NCBI GenBank assembly: GCA_015075405.1
Contig: JABTUK010000002.1
Coordinates: 248,001 to 312,000 of the forward strand
Length of the DNA stretch: 64,000 nucleotides
Source: Anaerolineales bacterium
GTDB taxonomy: Bacteria; Chloroflexota; Anaerolineae; 4572-78; J111
Direction of reading: 5' to 3'
How positions within the stretch are numbered: position 1 is the first letter of the stretch; every line of letters begins with the position of its first letter. Positions 17,583 to 25,705 of the stretch are shown piece after piece. Made by a program: the position numbers and the translations under genes. Below the pieces are notes generated by a model. That model was not told where the DNA came from and did not search any database. It was given only the letters and a program-made list of their open reading frames with translations.

Positions 17583-18051
17583 GTGACAGCCCTTGTTGGC
17601 GGATATGATCGAAGAATGTTTGCTCCATCCGCATCGCAATGGGGCGATAATCAAAATATTTTTTGCGAGTTAAGATTTCAAAGGCAATCTGCTGATCTTT
17701 GTCTCGACGGTAAAGCAGCACCCCTTCCTGAATGATCTGACCCTGAACCATCACCGGAGCCTGATTGATAGAACGCACATCCAGGTTAGAGAGACGACAA
17801 GCATCTTCCAAGGCCGCCTGAATTTTCAATTCAAGGGTCAGGCGATCATACGGCGATGGTACTTCTGCTAAAACCAATGCAATATCCACGTCACTGGTGG
17901 GCAAAGGACAGCCTCGCGCCACAGAGCCGTGCAGGTAGGCCATCTCTACAGGATATTTCTCTAGCACTTCAGGCGCACATTTTTTCAACAAAGAAGTGAT
18001 TTCGGTGGCTCGCTGCTGTCTCTCGAGTTTAACTTGGGCTTTATCTACCAT
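17545..18051 (-). CDS. mntA: MntA-like minimal nucleotidyltransferase antitoxin
   Basis: A minimal nucleotidyltransferase of about 168 residues with the G-S-x10-D-x-D motif in LHGSVARGCPLPTSDVDIAL. It is the usual AMPylating partner of HepT, whose gene overlaps its 3' end. The ATG at 18051 is chosen; an in-frame GTG lies two codons upstream. The gene overlaps the stop of the truncated XRE-type antitoxin gene by about 11-17 bases, so the three genes are likely one translationally coupled unit. Confidence 0.87.
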   Translation of the reverse strand: MVDKAQVKLERQQRATEITSLLKKCAPEVLEKYPVEMAYLHGSVARGCPLPTSDVDIALVLAEVPSPYDRLTLELKIQAALEDACRLSNLDVRSINQAPVMVQGQIIQEGVLLYRRDKDQQIAFEILTRKKYFDYRPIAMRMEQTFFDHIRQQGLSRGQAKNTRLNSE

Positions 18052-18250
18052 AAACACAACTCAAGCGCAAGGCGGTATTAGCAATGATCGCTCGCTTGCC
18101 GTGGATAATCTGATTAATTCTAATCGGTGAGACGCCTATATCCTTCGCTACCCGATACTGGCTTAAGCCCAGCGGTTTCATAAAATCTTCCCATAAAACC
18201 TCGCCAGGGTGAACCGGCGGCAGTTTTTCCTCATCAGTGATAGTCACCAA
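18041..18250 (-). CDS. Truncated HigA-like XRE antitoxin
   Basis: Sixty-nine codons encode the HigA signature HPGEVLWEDFMKPLGLSQY, the helix-turn-helix (about 30-50, YRVAKDIGVSPIRINQIIHG) and the start of the next helix, KRAIIANTALRL. HigA proteins normally continue for about 30 residues with a segment of the type FGTSPEFWLNLQ. Here the frame runs directly into a TAA that overlaps the mntA start. No HigB-type toxin lies upstream (only 60 bases to the glycosyltransferase stop). It may be a DNA-binding autoregulator now serving MntA/HepT, or a decaying remnant. Confidence 0.65.
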   Translation of the reverse strand: MVTITDEEKLPPVHPGEVLWEDFMKPLGLSQYRVAKDIGVSPIRINQIIHGKRAIIANTALRLSCVYGR

Positions 18251-18310
18251 TTTCTACCTCTACATTAAAATAGCAGGTAACGATAATATCGTCAAACGAT
18301 AATGAGTGGG

Positions 18311-19531
18311 TCAGCGGTCTGTGGCTAAAGGCCGCCGATCGTGGTAGACTTTTTCAAGCTGAGGGATCAGCGTATCCCAACCATAGTTGGCCTGGGCAAA
18401 AATACGTCCGGCCGTACCCAACTTGGCCCGGTGAGCGGGATTTGCCAGCAAAGTGAGGACTTCCTGGGCAAACTGCTCCGGTTCATCGGCCAAAATCAAT
18501 TCTTGTCCGTGAACTACCGGAAAACCTTCCGCCCCAACTGTCGTGGAGACAATGGGGACACCCATGATCATGGCTTCCAGCAATTTTAAGCGAGTTCCAC
18601 CACCGACCCGTAGCGGAGCTACATAGACGCTGGCCCCGGCCAGGTAGGGCCGTACATCGTCCACATAGCCGGTAATGGTCACACCGGGCAGGTCACGCAA
18701 AACCTCCAGCCGGGGGTGAGGTCGCTGCCCGACAATGGCAAATGTTGTGCCGGGGCGTTGGGCCTGGATCAGGGGCAACACCTGACGGCCAAACCAGAGC
18801 ACGGCGTCAATATTGGGTCGAAAATCCATTTTGCCGGTAAAGAGCAAATCGTAGCTGAATGTCTGGCTCACTTCATCATAAGCGGTCAGGTCAACCCCAT
18901 TGGGCACTACTGTAATCGGCACATCAGAAGCTACGTCGCGCAGGGCCACTTTATCCGGGTGGGACATAGCAATGGTATGATCTACTCGATGCAACAATTC
19001 GGCTTCGTAGCGCCGCAGCCGCTGCCACTGGACCCAACTGTAGGCGGCCGCCAGCCAGCGAGCCGGATTTTTCAGGTCGGCCAGGCAGGCTCGCTTCTGT
19101 AAAATCCACTCGGCGTTATGGGCGTCATAAATAATGAGGGGGCGCGGCTGGGCAGCTTCGAGGGTGGGCAGGTAAGGAGCCATCTCGATGCCCTCGATTT
19201 CGACCACATCAAAGGACTGCTGGCGCAGGATAGCGGCCAGTCGGGCGTTCATCTCCGGCGACCAGAGACGCAGGCTCATATCAGGGCGGCTGGTAGTGAG
19301 CATCTGGCGAAGCCGCAAAGCGGGACTGCGTCGAGGGACCGGCGCGGTTTCGAGCCATTCGCATAAGTCAAGCAGAGGGCCGGGGTCGTGCGATGTTTGG
19401 TCCGGCTCCAAAAAGGTCAACACGCAGACCGAGTGACGTTTGGCCAGCTCTTTGACCAAATTAAAGTTCCGCAGCGTTGTGCCCTGGTGGGGTGGATAAG
19501 GCCGCTGGGGGGTCAGTAGCAAAATACGCAT
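18311..19531 (-). CDS. Glycosyltransferase family 4
   Basis: A 406-residue GT-B fold enzyme that should move a sugar from a nucleotide donor onto a glycan, lipid or protein acceptor. The N-terminal half begins MRILLLTPQRPYPPHQG; the donor half has the GT4 signatures VVPNGVDL (about 207), LLFTGKMDFRPN, and the C-terminal GGGTRLKLLEAMIMGVPIVST with the acidic residue contacting the donor ribose. It is followed on the same strand by the TA locus but preceded, 94 bases away, by another GT4 gene, so the two probably form a polysaccharide-related pair. The substrate is unknown. Confidence 0.88.
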   Translation of the reverse strand: MRILLLTPQRPYPPHQGTTLRNFNLVKELAKRHSVCVLTFLEPDQTSHDPGPLLDLCEWLETAPVPRRSPALRLRQMLTTSRPDMSLRLWSPEMNARLAAILRQQSFDVVEIEGIEMAPYLPTLEAAQPRPLIIYDAHNAEWILQKRACLADLKNPARWLAAAYSWVQWQRLRRYEAELLHRVDHTIAMSHPDKVALRDVASDVPITVVPNGVDLTAYDEVSQTFSYDLLFTGKMDFRPNIDAVLWFGRQVLPLIQAQRPGTTFAIVGQRPHPRLEVLRDLPGVTITGYVDDVRPYLAGASVYVAPLRVGGGTRLKLLEAMIMGVPIVSTTVGAEGFPVVHGQELILADEPEQFAQEVLTLLANPAHRAKLGTAGRIFAQANYGWDTLIPQLEKVYHDRRPLATDR

Positions 19532-19539
19532 TGCAATTA

Positions 19540-19624
19540 TAGAGGATAGAGGATAGAAGATAGAGGATGGAAGATAGTGCTTTTCTATCTTCTATCCTCC
19601 ATCTACCATCTACTATTTACTATC
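19540..19624. repeat. Word-built hairpin between two glycosyltransferase genes
   Basis: The left arm repeats the heptamer-like word agaggat (gaggatagaggatagaag) and the right arm repeats its complement (tctatcctccatctacc). It fills nearly the whole 94-base gap. Confidence 0.75.
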
Positions 19625-19625
19625 C

Positions 19626-20738
19626 TCACCCTTTGCCGACTTTATGATACACTTCCAGAGTCTTTTTTGCAGCCTCTTGCCAGGAAAATTTTTTGGCGCG
19701 TTTGAGGCCCTTGCAGATTAAATCTTCGCGCAGTTCTTTTTCGGTTAAGACCCGCCAAATGGCGACGGTCAGACCCTCAATATCGTGGGGATTAATCAGC
19801 ATGGCGGCATCGCCCACTACTTCGGGGAGAGAGGAGGTATTGGAGACAATCACCGGCGCGCCGCAGGTCATAGCTTCAAGGGGGGTCAGGCCAAACCCTT
19901 CGTAAAAAGAAGGATGGACCAATAACTGGGCGGCGTTGTAAAGATACACCAGATCTTCGGAAGGAACTCGGCCCAGAAAGGCGACATGCTTTTCCAGGTT
20001 TAGCTTGGCTACCGTTTCATACACTTCTTCCCAGAGCCAGCCATTCGAGCCGGCCAGAACCAGGGTTTCTTCCCGTTTGTAATCGTCGCGCAGACGGCGA
20101 TAGGCTTGCAGCAAGCCCGGTAAATTTTTGCGGGGTTCGATGGTGCTGACAAAGAGGATAAAATCCTGATCCAGCTTATATTTCTCTTTGGCAATGCGGC
20201 GGGCTTCGTCTTTAGGCAGGGGGCGGTAAATGGGGTTGGCCGCTTCGTGGATGACGGTAATTTTCTTTTCCGGCACGCCCAGCATTTTGATGCTGTCGTG
20301 CTTGGTTACCTCTGATACGGCAATAATATGGTCCGTTTTACGCCAGGCCTGATCAATTTGACCATAATAGCGGGCGCTTTCTTTGGTTAGAAAATGGGGA
20401 TAGAGTAAAAAGGCCAGATCGTGAATGGTAATGACCGACTTGCAATTTCTTCGGAAAGGAGGAATAAAATCGGGGCTGTGCAACAAATCCAGCCCCAATC
20501 GTGATATTTCAAAGCTCAAAGCCGCCTGTTCAAACCGGTTATGGCTGGGCGTCCATAATGACCGACGGAGAAAGCCATTGCTCTTGACGATAGAGCCTCG
20601 ATCCTTGCGGCTTTGCAACAGCAAAAAGGTATCTTCGTGCGGCTTCAAATTGGCCAACGCTTCGGTCAACTGCAAAATGTATTGACCGATCCCGGCCCGG
20701 TTATAAAAAACCAACCGGGCATCTATGCCAATGCGCAT
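19626..20738 (-). CDS. Glycosyltransferase family 4
   Basis: A 370-residue GT4 enzyme. It has the typical N-terminus MRIGIDARLVFYNRAGIGQY, the donor-binding FVSTIEPRKNLPGLL segment near 200, and the diagnostic E-x7-E in PSFYEGFGLTPLEAM near 280. It resembles mannosyl/rhamnosyl transferases of O-antigen and exopolysaccharide clusters, but the specific donor cannot be inferred. Its promoter and an early terminator-like hairpin lie upstream, so expression may be attenuated. The second GT4 gene follows on the same strand. Confidence 0.88.
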   Translation of the reverse strand: MRIGIDARLVFYNRAGIGQYILQLTEALANLKPHEDTFLLLQSRKDRGSIVKSNGFLRRSLWTPSHNRFEQAALSFEISRLGLDLLHSPDFIPPFRRNCKSVITIHDLAFLLYPHFLTKESARYYGQIDQAWRKTDHIIAVSEVTKHDSIKMLGVPEKKITVIHEAANPIYRPLPKDEARRIAKEKYKLDQDFILFVSTIEPRKNLPGLLQAYRRLRDDYKREETLVLAGSNGWLWEEVYETVAKLNLEKHVAFLGRVPSEDLVYLYNAAQLLVHPSFYEGFGLTPLEAMTCGAPVIVSNTSSLPEVVGDAAMLINPHDIEGLTVAIWRVLTEKELREDLICKGLKRAKKFSWQEAAKKTLEVYHKVGKG

Positions 20739-20756
20739 ACCACTAACTCACTTTCT

Positions 20757-20807
20757 AAAAAACAATGCTCCCCGTCCGGCGCGGCCGGTACTCAAGGGAG
20801 CATCGTT
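20757..20807 (-). terminator. Terminator-like hairpin in the glycosyltransferase leader
   Basis: aacaatgctccc (20761-20772) and gggagcatcgtt (20796-20807) form a 12-bp stem with one G-U pair; the loop holds a smaller ccggc/gccgg hairpin. On the minus strand six T follow. It lies between the predicted promoter and the GT4 start codon, so it should cut off most transcripts or release an RNA of about 65 bases. Confidence 0.75.
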
Positions 20808-20827
20808 GATCCAACTGTAATTAACGT

Positions 20828-20856
20828 AATATACCATCAATACCCCCCTACGTCAA
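20828..20856 (-). promoter_or_regulatory. Promoter of the GT4 gene
   Basis: On the minus strand TTGACG (20856-20851) and TATATT (20833-20828) are 17 bases apart. Transcription would start near 20821, just before the terminator-like hairpin. Confidence 0.65.
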
Positions 20857-20931
20857 AAGATGGAACAGAAAAAGCTAGACAGAAGCGACCGTCGCCCCTC
20901 TAGCTTCTGTAGAAAGTCAACCCATAACGGC

Positions 20932-20960
20932 TTGACAGCAATCCGAAAGCACAGTAGACT
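20932..20960 (+). promoter_or_regulatory. Promoter of ftsK
   Basis: TTGACA at 20932-20937 is followed after 17 bases by TAGACT (20955-20960), overlapping a TATAAAT. It lies just upstream of the ftsK start at 20975, so the mRNA would have almost no leader. Confidence 0.6.
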
Positions 20961-20974
20961 ATAAATACTATGTT

Positions 20975-23296
20975 ATGTTTAGCTACAAACTGATGGCCGC
21001 CAGAAAAAAAGTCAAAGTCAAACCTATCCCTGTGTGGGAGCAAATAGCCGCGCAAGTGCAGCCTTATCGGCGTGAGTTGCTTGGTGCGGTGCTGGTGCTG
21101 TGGGCCGTGCTGACGCTGCTCAGTCTGCTCTCGTTCACCGGTGGTACCTTTAATGAGTGGTGGGCCGGCCTGTTCAGACAGGTTTTTGGTTGGGGCGCTA
21201 TTCCCGCGGCGGCGGGTCTGGGGTTGCTGGGCCTGCTGCTGATCTTTGGCCGCTTGAGTAACGAAGAATACACCCTGCCCCTGGACATCATTATTGGGCT
21301 GGAAGTGCTGTTTGTCGTTGCCCTGACCATCACCCACCTGATGGCAGCCAACGGTGACGACGCCCTACTCTTGGCTCGCGCCGGTCAAGGGGGTGGTTTT
21401 GTGGGTTGGGGCATCAGCTATTTTTTGACCGATTTAATCGGCTTATCCCTGGCCCTGCCGTTCCTGTTCCTGGTTAGTATCGGCGCGGTACTTCTCATTT
21501 TCCGCCTAAACTTCGCCGATCTGGCCCGCCTGGGCGATTGGGCGCAGGGCCGGCTGGATCACCTGCATCAGCCGCCGCGCGAGTCTGTTGTCACCCCGGC
21601 CCCTGAAGTTCATCCACCTACGTCCCTGCCCCCTTCACGCGCCGCCAAAGCAACCCCTCCGGCAGAGAAACCTCAAACTGCGCCTGCACCCGGTTCGGTG
21701 ATTGAACCTGGCCCGGTCAGCATGCCTAAAACCCGGTATACCCTGCCCCCGCTGGACCTGCTGGCCCCGCCGGCCAAAGACCCGACCCACAGCGCCAATG
21801 CTCGCTACCAGGCTCAGATTATCGAAGAGACGCTGTTGGGCTTTGGCGTGCCGGTTGAGGTGGTCGAAATCAATCGCGGCCCGACGGTGACTCAATTTGG
21901 GCTAAAACTTGGCTCGACCGAGCGCAAACTGCCCGATGGCACATTGACCCAACAGCGGGTGCGGGTCAACAAAGTAGTTGCCCTGGCGAACGATTTGGCT
22001 TTGGCTCTTTCGGCCGCTCCTATTCGGATTGAAGCGCCGGTGCCAGGCCGCCCCTTGGTGGGGATTGAAGTGCCCAACAGCGACAAGACCATGGTCTCGC
22101 TGCGGGCAGTGATAGACGACGACAGCTTCAGAAAAGGCAAGGGCGCGCTGCGGGTGGCCCTGGGCAAGGGCGTGTCCGGTCAAGCCGTCTCGGCGGCGTT
22201 GGCCGAAATGCCCCACCTGCTCATCGCCGGGGCTACCGGGTCGGGCAAATCGGTCTGCATCAACGCCATTATCACCACCCTGCTGTTCACCCACGCCCCG
22301 GAGCAACTGCGCTTCTTGATGATTGACCCCAAAATGGTCGAATTGACCAGCTTTAACGGCATCCCCCACCTGCTGGCGCCGGTGGTGACCGATTTTGAGC
22401 AGGTGGTGGGGGCGCTGGCCTGGGTGACCCGTGAGATGGAACGTCGTTATAAATTGTTTGCCGCCAGTGGGGCGCGCAGCATCAGCAGCTACAATCACAA
22501 GGTTGGGGCCAAAGGCGAGCAATTGCCCTATCTGGTAGTGGTGATTGACGAACTGGCCGATTTGATGATGATGGCTCCTGACGAAGTCGAACGCCATATT
22601 TGCCGGATTGCTCAGATGGCCCGCGCCACCGGGATTCATCTGGTGGTAGCCACGCAGCGCCCTTCGGTGGATGTGGTGACGGGGTTGATTAAGGCCAACT
22701 TCCCCACCCGGATTGCCTTTGCCGTGACCAGCCAGATTGACTCGCGGGTAATTTTGGATACACCCGGCGCGGAGCGGCTGTTGGGCCGGGGCGATATGCT
22801 CTACATGGCCCCCGACTCGGCCAAGCTGCTGCGTTTGCAAGGCTGTTTTGTGGCGGATGGGGAGATACGAAATCTGGTTAATTATTGGAAGAGCAGCGGG
22901 GTGGGTATAGAACAGCCGGTACTGACCGAAGACCGCAGACCGGAGACCGGAGAGAGTCGAGCAATGCCACAAGCGGCAGCAGAAGCCCGGGAAACGCCTT
23001 GGGCTAATATTGTGGCTGAGGCAGGTAAAGACGAGATGTTGGAAGAAGCGATCAAGCTGGTAACGGAGTCGGGCCGGGCTTCGACCAGTTTTTTGCAGCG
23101 GCGGCTGGGTATTGGCTATCCTCGGGCCTCACGGTTGATAGATCAACTCGAAGCGGAAGGGGTGATTGGCCCGGCGGAGGGCAGCAAACCCCGCGAGGTG
23201 CTCTGGCGGGAGAAGCGCGACGAAGCCGATTATGACGAGTTCGAGGCGGATGTGGCCGGGGTGGAGGTAAAAAACCCGCAGATAAATAAAAAATAA
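20975..23296 (+). CDS. ftsK: DNA translocase FtsK/SpoIIIE
   Basis: A 773-residue septal DNA pump that clears chromosome DNA during division. Residues 1-185 contain four membrane spans, followed by a Pro/Ala-rich linker (about 190-260). The motor domain has Walker A GATGSGKSV near 415, Walker B VVVIDELADLMMM near 520 and RATGIHLVVATQRPS. The C-terminal gamma winged helix (about 690-750, STSFLQRRLGIGYPRASRLI) reads KOPS-type sequences. Just before the gamma domain, around 22925-22965, a short tract of gaccg/ggagacc words has been inserted in frame. The ATG of MAARKK, 18 bases downstream, is an alternative start. Confidence 0.95.
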   Translation: MFSYKLMAARKKVKVKPIPVWEQIAAQVQPYRRELLGAVLVLWAVLTLLSLLSFTGGTFNEWWAGLFRQVFGWGAIPAAAGLGLLGLLLIFGRLSNEEYTLPLDIIIGLEVLFVVALTITHLMAANGDDALLLARAGQGGGFVGWGISYFLTDLIGLSLALPFLFLVSIGAVLLIFRLNFADLARLGDWAQGRLDHLHQPPRESVVTPAPEVHPPTSLPPSRAAKATPPAEKPQTAPAPGSVIEPGPVSMPKTRYTLPPLDLLAPPAKDPTHSANARYQAQIIEETLLGFGVPVEVVEINRGPTVTQFGLKLGSTERKLPDGTLTQQRVRVNKVVALANDLALALSAAPIRIEAPVPGRPLVGIEVPNSDKTMVSLRAVIDDDSFRKGKGALRVALGKGVSGQAVSAALAEMPHLLIAGATGSGKSVCINAIITTLLFTHAPEQLRFLMIDPKMVELTSFNGIPHLLAPVVTDFEQVVGALAWVTREMERRYKLFAASGARSISSYNHKVGAKGEQLPYLVVVIDELADLMMMAPDEVERHICRIAQMARATGIHLVVATQRPSVDVVTGLIKANFPTRIAFAVTSQIDSRVILDTPGAERLLGRGDMLYMAPDSAKLLRLQGCFVADGEIRNLVNYWKSSGVGIEQPVLTEDRRPETGESRAMPQAAAEARETPWANIVAEAGKDEMLEEAIKLVTESGRASTSFLQRRLGIGYPRASRLIDQLEAEGVIGPAEGSKPREVLWREKRDEADYDEFEADVAGVEVKNPQINKK

Positions 23297-23324
23297 CCGA
23301 TTGTGCGTAATTAATCCATCGTAC

Positions 23325-23374
23325 TTATAAACGTCTTGCGTCTTGCGTGTTCCGTTTACCTACGCAAGACAAGC
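23325..23374. repeat. Short word-built inverted repeat after ftsK
   Basis: cgtcttgcgtcttgcgtgttcc on the left and acgcaagacaagc on the right share the word cttgcgt in opposite orientations. It is a small member of the word-built hairpin family. Confidence 0.5.
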
Positions 23375-23420
23375 TTTGCCCTATGACCTGGTTGCCTTGA
23401 CCAGGTTTTTTGTTGAATTC

Positions 23421-23533
23421 TGTAGGGGTCAAACATATCTTGCAAGTCAAAACCTTCCCGGAAGCTCGGCCTAATGAGCCAATCAACCTCAAAACAGCTT
23501 CCGGGAAGGTGCAACATTTCGCTGACCCCTACA
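23421..23533. mobile_element. MITE with terminal inverted repeats and 15-bp direct repeats
   Basis: The 113-bp element has 11-bp perfect terminal inverted repeats (tgtaggggtca at 23421, tgacccctaca at 23523) and an inner perfect 15-bp inverted pair (accttcccggaagct and its complement). It is bracketed by the identical 15-base sequence ttttttgttgaattc (23406-23420 and 23534-23548), which looks like a target duplication. It is non-coding and needs a transposase in trans. Confidence 0.85.
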
Positions 23534-23616
23534 TTTTTTGTTGAATTCAGCCAAAACTCTGGCAAGATTTTGGCCTTGATGGTATAATGCCGGTCAAATA
23601 ATTCTCAAAACAAAAA

Positions 23617-23695
23617 ACAGGACGGAAAGCGGAAAGAGTTAGGCGACAGTGGCTTGAGCTGTCACTTTTCACGCCTCACGCTTCACGTATAACGA
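23617..23695. repeat. Word-built repeat before yebC
   Basis: ggacggaaagcggaaagag, then a gtggcttgagctgtcac hairpin, then cacgcctcacgcttcacg. The last arm reaches to within ten bases of the yebC start. It holds no gene. Confidence 0.5.
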
Positions 23696-23704
23696 GGTGA
23701 TAAG

Positions 23705-24454
23705 ATGTCTGGACATAGCAAATGGAGTACCATCAAACGCAAAAAGGGCGCGGAAGACGCCAAGCGCGGTAAAATCTTTACCCGGCTGGCCCGCGATATT
23801 ACCGTAGCTGCTCGCAGCAGCGGCGACCCCAACGCCAATCCCACCCTGCGGATGGCGATTGAAAAAGCCCGCGCTGCCAATATGCCTAAGGAAAACATCG
23901 AACGGGCCATCAAAAAAGGCACCGGCGAACTGGAAGGGGGCAATGAAGAGGAGATTCTGTACGAGGCTTACGCTCCGCACGGCATTCCGCTGCTCATTAA
24001 ATGCCTCACCGACAACCGCAACCGTACCCTGGCCGACCTGCGCAAGGTTTTCAACCGGCACGGCGGCAACATGGCCGAAGCGGGCGCGGTCAGTTGGATG
24101 TTTGAAAACAAAGGCTATATCGCCATCGAGCGGACTAAACAGGACCCTGATGAGGTCTTTATGATTGCGGTAGACGCCGGGGCCGATGATGTTCAAATCA
24201 GCGATGAGTGGTTTGAGATTTATACTCCCGCCGATGAATTACACGCGGTCAGCAGCGCCCTCAGCGGAAGTGGCTTGACCATTGCCGAGGCTGAACTATC
24301 GTACATTCCCAAAAATGAAATCGAGTTGGACCCGAAAGAGACGGTTCAGGTCATGAGCGTCATCGAATCCCTGGAAGAGCAGGACGACGTAGAGCAGGTT
24401 TATTCGGGTCTCCATATCAGTGATGAGGCTATGGCTGCTCTTGAGGCCGCATGA
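23705..24454 (+). CDS. yebC: YebC/PmpR family protein (TACO1-like)
   Basis: A 249-residue protein with the strongly conserved start MSGHSKWSTIKRKKGAEDAK RGK (split here for length), the NPTLRMAIEKARAANMPKENIERAI helix region and the EGYAPHG-like YEAYAPHGI segment. Members bind DNA or relieve ribosome stalling at proline stretches in different species; annotations vary between transcriptional regulator and translation factor. Its position directly before ruvC and ruvA is the classical bacterial arrangement, so the three are probably one operon. The ATG follows an AACGAGGTGATAAG site with weak SD character. Confidence 0.95.
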   Translation: MSGHSKWSTIKRKKGAEDAKRGKIFTRLARDITVAARSSGDPNANPTLRMAIEKARAANMPKENIERAIKKGTGELEGGNEEEILYEAYAPHGIPLLIKCLTDNRNRTLADLRKVFNRHGGNMAEAGAVSWMFENKGYIAIERTKQDPDEVFMIAVDAGADDVQISDEWFEIYTPADELHAVSSALSGSGLTIAEAELSYIPKNEIELDPKETVQVMSVIESLEEQDDVEQVYSGLHISDEAMAALEAA

Positions 24455-24535
24455 AGTTGGAAGGCTGGAAAGTTGGAAGGTTGAAGGTTGGTAATTGTCC
24501 ATTCTTCCAACCTTCCAACCTTCCAACAAGGCAAC
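24455..24535. repeat. Word-built hairpin between yebC and ruvC
   Basis: The left arm repeats the octamer-like word ggaaggttg (gttggaaggctggaaagttg), and the right arm repeats ccttccaa. It leaves no ordinary SD for ruvC. Confidence 0.8.
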
Positions 24536-24539
24536 GATT

Positions 24540-25028
24540 GTGCGCGTTATAGGCATTGACCCCGGCACAGCTATCACCGGCTGGGGGGTGGTTGAGGGCG
24601 ACGGCAGCCATTTGCAGATGGTCGCCGGGGGAGTTATCACCACTCCGGCGGGGATGCCTCTCCCTGAGCGGCTGCAAACTATTTACCGAGAGTTAACCAC
24701 CGTCATTGGGCAGTGGCAGCCGGAAACGGCAGGTCTGGAAGAACTGTTTTTCAGTAAAAACGCCAAGACGGCCTTGACTGTGGGACACGGGCGGGGAGTT
24801 GCCATGCTGGCTCTGGCTAACGCCAATTTAGCCATCACCGAATACAAACCCTTGGAAGTCAAACAAGCCATCACCGGACACGGCGGCGCGGACAAGCAGC
24901 AAATGCAGCAGATGGTCAAACTGCTCCTGGGACTTGACGACATCCCCCGCCCCGACGATGCCGCCGACGCCCTGGCTGTAGCTATCTGCCATTTACACTC
25001 CATCCGATTACGGCAATTAGGAGGATGA
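24540..25028 (+). CDS. ruvC: Crossover junction endodeoxyribonuclease RuvC
   Basis: A 162-residue Holliday-junction resolvase. The GTG at 24540 is chosen because the family begins at VIGIDPG; the frame upstream (TTG at 24495) only translates the repeat hairpin. Catalytic acidic residues are visible in IGIDPGTAITGWG (first Asp), GLEELFF (Glu), and the C-terminal pair in RPDDAADALAVAICH. The EYKPLEVKQAITGHG loop is the DNA-contact segment. It acts with RuvA (next gene) and RuvB, whose gene is not in this window. Confidence 0.95.
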   Translation: MRVIGIDPGTAITGWGVVEGDGSHLQMVAGGVITTPAGMPLPERLQTIYRELTTVIGQWQPETAGLEELFFSKNAKTALTVGHGRGVAMLALANANLAITEYKPLEVKQAITGHGGADKQQMQQMVKLLLGLDDIPRPDDAADALAVAICHLHSIRLRQLGG

Positions 25029-25119
25029 AGTAGGTAGTAGGTAGTAGGTAGTAGGTAGTAGGGAAACATACCCCATCCCTTACTACCTACTACCTACTAC
25101 CTACTACTTACTACCTGCT
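25024..25119. repeat. Word-built hairpin between ruvC and ruvA
   Basis: At least five copies of gtaggta/gtaggtagtag words on the left face the complementary tactacc words on the right around a loop of about 20 bases. The right arm runs directly into the ruvA start, leaving no recognisable SD. Confidence 0.85.
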
Positions 25120-25120
25120 G

Positions 25121-25705
25121 ATGATTGGTTCTCTGCGTGGCGAAATCATTGACAAAGAAGAAGGGGCGCTGCTGATCGAGGTAGGTGGGGTTGGCTACTA
25201 TGTGCAAAGCCCGGCCACATTGGTTGACCTGCTGGAGGTGGGCGTCAAAACCCAACTCTTTATTCATACCTACGTCCGCGAGCAGGAACTGACCCTCTTT
25301 GGTTTCCCCGATAAAGATGAACTAGAACTGTTTCGCACCTTGCTCAAGGTGCAGGGTATCGGCCCCAAAGTCGCCCTGGCGATTCTGTCCCACATCCCCG
25401 CCGAAACGCTGCGTCAGGCGATTGCCCGCGAAGAAGCGGCGCTGCTGGCCCGTGTGCCCGGCATCGGCCCCAAAAAAGCCAAGCAGATAGTCTTTGCCCT
25501 CAAGGACAAAGTTGGCTACGAGGATATTTTTGTCTCCGCCACCCCCATCACCGACAGCGACAGCGAAGTGATTGCCGCGTTAACCACTCTGGGTTACAGC
25601 ATCATCGAGGCCCAGGCTGCGCTGCAACAACTACCCAAAGAAGCCAGAGGTGAGAGCGTCGAGGAGAAAGTAAGACTGACCCTAAGCAGTCTAGCCCGAT
25701 TCTAA
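25121..25705 (+). CDS. ruvA: Holliday junction branch migration protein RuvA
   Basis: A 194-residue RuvA that binds Holliday junctions as a tetramer and loads RuvB. The N-terminal OB-fold begins MIGSLRGEIIDKEEGALLIE and contains VGYYVQSP. The two helix-hairpin-helix motifs are at about 71-85 (LLKVQGIGPKVALAIL) and 106-120 (LLARVPGIGPKKAKQIV). The C-terminal RuvB-binding domain (145-194) includes IAALTTLGYS and EEKVRLTLSSL. The stop overlaps the convergent methyltransferase stop by four bases. No terminator is visible between them. Confidence 0.96.
   Translation: MIGSLRGEIIDKEEGALLIEVGGVGYYVQSPATLVDLLEVGVKTQLFIHTYVREQELTLFGFPDKDELELFRTLLKVQGIGPKVALAILSHIPAETLRQAIAREEAALLARVPGIGPKKAKQIVFALKDKVGYEDIFVSATPITDSDSEVIAALTTLGYSIIEAQAALQQLPKEARGESVEEKVRLTLSSLARF

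Noticed and set aside
24495..24539. TTG start for ruvC
   Set aside because: These codons only translate the word-built hairpin; the conserved protein begins at the GTG at 24540.
25024..25119. CRISPR array or VNTR
   Set aside because: The words are 7-8 bp, mirrored as inverted arms and without spacers; there are no cas genes in the window.
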